Shown here in pieces: positions 56,001 to 62,000 of a stretch of 64,000 nucleotides of DNA. Position 1 is the stretch's first letter. Each line of letters begins with the position of its first letter. Both the position numbers and the translations under genes were made by a program. The notes under the pieces are model-generated. The model had not been told where the DNA came from and did no database searches. It saw nothing but the letters and a program-made list of their open reading frames with translations. The stretch spans positions 47,621,790 through 47,685,789 of the forward strand of contig CM068583.1 of assembly GCA_035048485.1 (NCBI GenBank). Reading direction: 5' to 3'. Source of the DNA: Pteria penguin. Its lineage: Eukaryota; Mollusca; Bivalvia; Pterioida; Pteriidae.

Positions 56001-59000
56001 CAAAGTTTGATCCAAATCTGCAAGGCAGTTGCAGAGAAGAAGTCAAAAATGTGCAAAAGTTAACAGCGGACGGATGGATGACTATAGCTCACTTGAGCCT
56101 TTGGCTCCGGTGAGCTAAAAAACTTTGATCGTTTAGTATTTCTTTAAGAAATTGTACCTTTCTAAAAAAGATAAACTTACTTAAATGCTTATAAACATTA
56201 TTCTAACTTCTTAAATACTTCAAGCACCTGTCAGAAATACTAATAAAAATTCAACATACCATTTCTGCCTCTGAATGACCTGATCCATACCGTGGCAGGG
56301 TACCAAGAAACACATGTTTGCATTTGAGGTTTCCTCCTGATATAACTGCAACTTCTTTTGGCTGAATTCCATCTGGGTATTTCCCATGACATTCATCCTG
56401 AAGTGATTCACCACCCTCTTTTAAGAGTGCTTGCATTGCCTTACCATGTCTAAGGTCAAGGTTACTTCTCCCACAACAAACTATAGCGTCAACCTAAAAT
56501 AAAAAACTTTATTTGGTACTAAGTGATGATCACTAGATTCTGTAAACACTCTATATCTGTCTGTATCATATCCTTTTCACTGGGATTGGGGCCTGGTTTC
56601 TTTGATTTGAGAAAAATGTGTGCAAAGGAGTAATTGTGTTGAAAAAATTCTCATGGTTTTCTATTTCAAAACCAACTGCAGGTGGTCAAGTCAGTTCATC
56701 TCTTGTCTTTTAGATAGTTACTATTGTATCCAGTTTGTTATCTGTAGTTTAATCTTATACTGTAAATGAATGTCTTAATGATAAGTTGATATTTGAGAAG
56801 CTGTTGAAATTGGTTCCTTAATTTTTTCATCCACAGGAAATTCTCATCAAAGTCCCTTCAGCAATTCTGAAGAGGTCAAAAGAATAACACCAGGTTGAAA
56901 TGGGTCTTTATCACTCACAAGAACACTTTAAATTAACCTCCCCTATCCTCCTTCTGTATTCAATATTCAACAAGAGCAATGCCAAGCATGGCATGATACG
57001 CCTGTCGCTTACTTTGGACAGGATAAATGTGACCGTATGGTTTTATTACCCCCAAACATGGGTCCCTTTGGTAATACTTTTATGAAATATTGAAATCCAA
57101 AAAGATGGATCCAAGTCCCATAACTCTGTAACAACAAAATGGAATTTGCTCAAAACTGAAAAGTGGCTTCCCCTACACTATTTAAGCACTCTGTATCAGT
57201 TGCATGAAAAACAACTGAGGTTTACTTGAGTTATCACGTTACATAACATCTCCGTAGCATCTTATCATAGTTACAAAGTTTTATTCACTATGCATGATGT
57301 GACCTTCACCTTTGACCTATGACCTTGGGTCAAGGTCATGACACACCCTTGGGTCCTAAGTAACAATTCTGTAAAATATTATTGAAATCCATGCACAGGG
57401 GAAGAAGTTATGGCCCGGACAAGCTTCTCCCAGACCCTGGACGGACAACGCCATAACATAATACGCCCCGTCTTAAGACGGGCGTATATAAACAAAAAAA
57501 TAATTAAATAAAGAGTGCATTGATTTCTTGATTCAAGCCAAGTTTCTTTAAAAAAAAAAGCCTTTCATCAGTTCTGCAGAAGCATATCTTATATAAGCTT
57601 AATGTTACAATCAAATACAAACCCAAAATAATAAAATTCAGTTATTTCAAGTAACCTACATTTCTGTATCATGAGAAAATCAAAGAATTTATCTGAAAAC
57701 AAGCAAAACTGATGAAATTTGAAAAATTGTGAAAAAAAGATCTGATTTAAAACAATCAAAGGACTCAAAAGTCCTGAGAGTCGGCTTTGCTGATTTTAAG
57801 TATGTAATCATTTTACCATTTTAGTGGCGGATTCAGGATTTCAGGAAAATGGGGGGGGGAGGGGCAAAAATTAGGTCTTTGTTGCAACTACATCGTCATT
57901 ATACCTATGTACAAAATGCTAATAAAATTTGCTCTCTTCATACTATCTTACGGCAAAGAGTTTGCAATTGCTTGTACCCGAAATGAACGTGCAATTGACA
58001 ACTTCATGGCAACAAGTTTTACTGCATTGTTGTCACGAGTCGAAGCTGAGCCAAGGAACGACATTCCTTCAAGTGGGACATTAAATAACCATCTTATTCA
58101 CGATTCTCATAATGTTTTAACATCATTTATATTTAGAAACATACAACATTTACCTAAATATTTATATTGCATTTTCATTATCAGAGGAAATGCGGGAAGA
58201 TCAATCTTTAAATTTGTCATATATGTGAAAAAGAACTAAAGTTCCAGACATGTAAAGTTACAGAACATGTTGGGGAAAACTTTAATTGAAATATCTCGAT
58301 AAAAACAAGCGATACAAGATCAAGACAAATGCTTTGTCCGGAGAATTACACAATCGAGTACATCCGACGGTGTCGGTGGTAAACACATCGTAAAGTAGTC
58401 ACAACTACATATTATTACGCGAAATTTGAAAACATTATTACAACTCCTTTTTCGAGTTATTGAAACTAGTTTATGTTTAGCTTAAATTAAATGAGCTAAA
58501 GGTACATTGTGCTGATCAATAATTTTTAAGACAACATCAGTAATTTTTCGGCACTTTATTTTTCAGTGGCGTACTAAGCTCTATATCGGTAGTGAAAGTT
58601 ATAACCCCTGAAAAGAAAGTGATTGCAATGAGTGAGGCTTCACCGAAGCCGACTCAAAATTGGCAATACTTCTGAAAACACCCTTTTAGATGAAGAAGGT
58701 TGTCAAAGACCTATGTCATCCTGCCCTGGATCCACCCCTTGATGGATCTGGATGAAAAATAACAACAGTAGGAAGGAACCTTTTTTTTTTGCCTTTCAAG
58801 CTCAATACCAATCCCTTCAGTAGGTCTGAAGAAGTCAGAAGTCAGTTTTCTTCTTGCTTATTGCACATTTGACAACAATGTGACTGTTATTTTCTCTACA
58901 TGTTAAAAAAAAAAACAGACAATGACACAAAATGTGTGAAAAAGATTTCTGTTTTCCAATTTTTTTTCTTAAATGACTTACTTAGCATATTGTGTTCAGC

Positions 59001-62000
59001 AAAACATTAAAAACTTTTTTGGTGTAAAATGAAACAACCAAAAATTTGCATTTAACAGGGTTTCAATGGTTATCTTTTTGCTTGCCAGAACTAGCCTACA
59101 TCAAAGATGGTATACATGTAAAAAAAATCAAGAAAACCATATTTTGATAAAAAAAAACTTTTAAATGACCCTTAACATAGATATTTTCTAATAGAAGATG
59201 GCATATGAATGCTTCATTGCTTCTCTCTACATATTGAATAAATCAAGAAAATGACAAAAACATGTATTAAAAAATAATTTGACATACACAGTGCTGCAAA
59301 ACATTTTACCATGAAAAAAGTTTTGCCTGCAGCAGGACTTAATTGCTACCCATCATCATGCCAGAACTTTCCTATATAAAACTTTGAAAAAAAATTGAAA
59401 GAAAAAAAAATCAATAAAACTAATTTTGACATGACACTTTCAAATAACCCTTTAAATAGATTTTTTATGACATGAATTGGCAGTCAATGCTTCATTGTTT
59501 CTCTATACTAAATTGATAAAGAAAAAGTGTGGAAATGACTGTCAGAAAAGAGGTCAAGGACTTTAAAATGGAACCAAGATGCCCCCAAAAACAAAAAATT
59601 AAAAATTTGGCTAGGAAATTGAACCAAAAACCAACTTTTCAAGAGACACATTCTTAGATCACTTGAATTCAGTTTGTCAATCTATGCAGCTGGTCTGGAG
59701 ATGAGGTTTGTCACAGGCAGCCACACTCTGAGGTCTATGTCACTCCAACCAGGATCTGTTCCATGACAGATTTGGCTGAAAAACATCAGCACTTGTAGGG
59801 AACCTTGAGAACCTCATCCCTACCACATTTGATCAAAATCTCTTGAGTGGTTAGAGAAAAAAATAAAAATTTATGCAGATTGACTCATAGACCGATGCAG
59901 AACAGTACACTATTACAATAGGTCTCTTGACTATTTTGCTAAGGTGAGTTAAAGACCACAAAATAACATTATTTACCTGCTTCTTTGATATTGAACTGGT
60001 TTCTACCATTACTGTTATTTGACATGTTGGTGATTTATACGCATCTACAATACAAGATTTTCTATAAAGTAATAAATTTTAAACCATATTCAAGAATTTG
60101 TACATTGTATTGATATAATGGTACATGTTCATGACTGTATCAAATATGTACACATGTATGTCACCATGATGTGATATAGTGTTTATTGCAAGTTACTCTT
60201 ATGATTTGTAATGTTATAGTGGATTTTACTAAGCTAATACTTTAACATCATTGATTTCATCTGATACTGTTAATGACCGAGGGGCTAAACAGTTGTGAGC
60301 AGTCTTTTTATTTAGGGGTTACCATGCGAGTGTATTACAAAAACTGACAGGGTATCCGTGAATATCGGAGAAACAGATATTTCTGACAGGGTATCATTAG
60401 TTATTCAGTGTTTTTGTGACCCAATATGGGTTGGTACATGATCACTTGGTTTAATACCAATTAAACCAAGTGACTAATTACTACCCCGAATCGGATCACA
60501 AAAACTAGATAACTAATTTACCCCACCGAATACCATATACAGCAGAAAATACGATTAAATTTCAGTGTGACATAACCAGCACTGTGATTCCTAAAACTGA
60601 CAGACACCAACCAAGCTGCTCCAAATACATGAATTGTAAGGAGCGATTTTATATGTCTATTAAAAGAATGTCTAAGGTTTTCTCATGATGATGCCTTGTA
60701 GCGTTTCCCATCCTCGTGTTTATTATCAAGGTAAAAATGCGATAAAATTTTGTTCAATCTTTCACGAGAAAACGCCTCAAAGTTTTCTTCCTGATCCACA
60801 TCTCTCAGATATACTCAAAGTAAATTTGCAGCTCTACTATTCAATCTGATTGTTTCTTCTGAATTTATTAGCAATTTTTTCTCTTCTATCTCTTCTATAG
60901 ACAATAGTGTGGGCCGCCATTTTTGTTCATGAAAATTACGTCAACTCCATCTAAATTTTACTTCCTCAATATCTTTTCCGACTTGCCCAATATCAGAATA
61001 AAGGTTTTTCACATGACCTGATTTATCCAATCATTAAACAGTATTTTAATACAATTTAATTGGAGGTGGGGTAATCGCCAATACCCTGTCAGTTTTCTAA
61101 AACACTAGCATGGTGACCCTATTCTAATGTTTTGACATGAAAAAAAGCTTACACTCGTTAGTTTTAAATGACATTGTCAATAACATTGCCAAGGGGCGGG
61201 TGACTTCATAGCAAAAACTGCAGTGAAACATGAATACCCTTGCATTTTTTGAAATATTTAACCAATCAGATTGCATGTTAGAAACTGAGTGCATTAGAAT
61301 TATCTTTAGATGACTGATTTTCAACTAAGCCGGCGTGGCCTAGTGGTATCGTGCTGGACTCCTGATCGGGAGGCCGGGGTTCGATTCCCACTCTGGTCAT
61401 GCCGGTGTCATGTCTTTCGGTTGAGACAGTAAAAACCGAGGCCCCGTGTCGTGGTATGCATGGCACGTTAAAGATCCCTCACTGCTTCAGGTGGGTCCGT
61501 TGCAAAGGTCAAAATTTTTATGCCCCGCATCAGGCAGATGCCGTCACCATATACGTGAAATATTCGTGGTGTGACGTTAAACAAAAATCAATCAATCAAT
61601 CAATTGATTTTCAACTAAATTCAAATAATTATTGTTTCTAAATACCTAAATTGAGCATTCAGCATTGTCACACATAGTTACAAGATCTTATGAAGAAAAT
61701 GAGATAAGTTACATACTTTTACTTTACAACATTACATGATACAAACAAAATATATATAACTCATACTTGTTCCACTGTTATAGCTTTGACGTTTAGATAG
61801 CTGCTTTGTTTGTTCTGCTTCAAAAACCTGAATACATTAAAAAAAAAAACAAATAAATATGAATTAAAAATGTAAACAACAATGATTGCTTTGAAATACA
61901 TTTCTAAGGCTTCATATGGGACAAATTATGGTGAAGTTTGAGTTATACCTTTACACAGTGACTTATAAGTAAGAAATAAAACAAACAAGGAGAAAAATTG

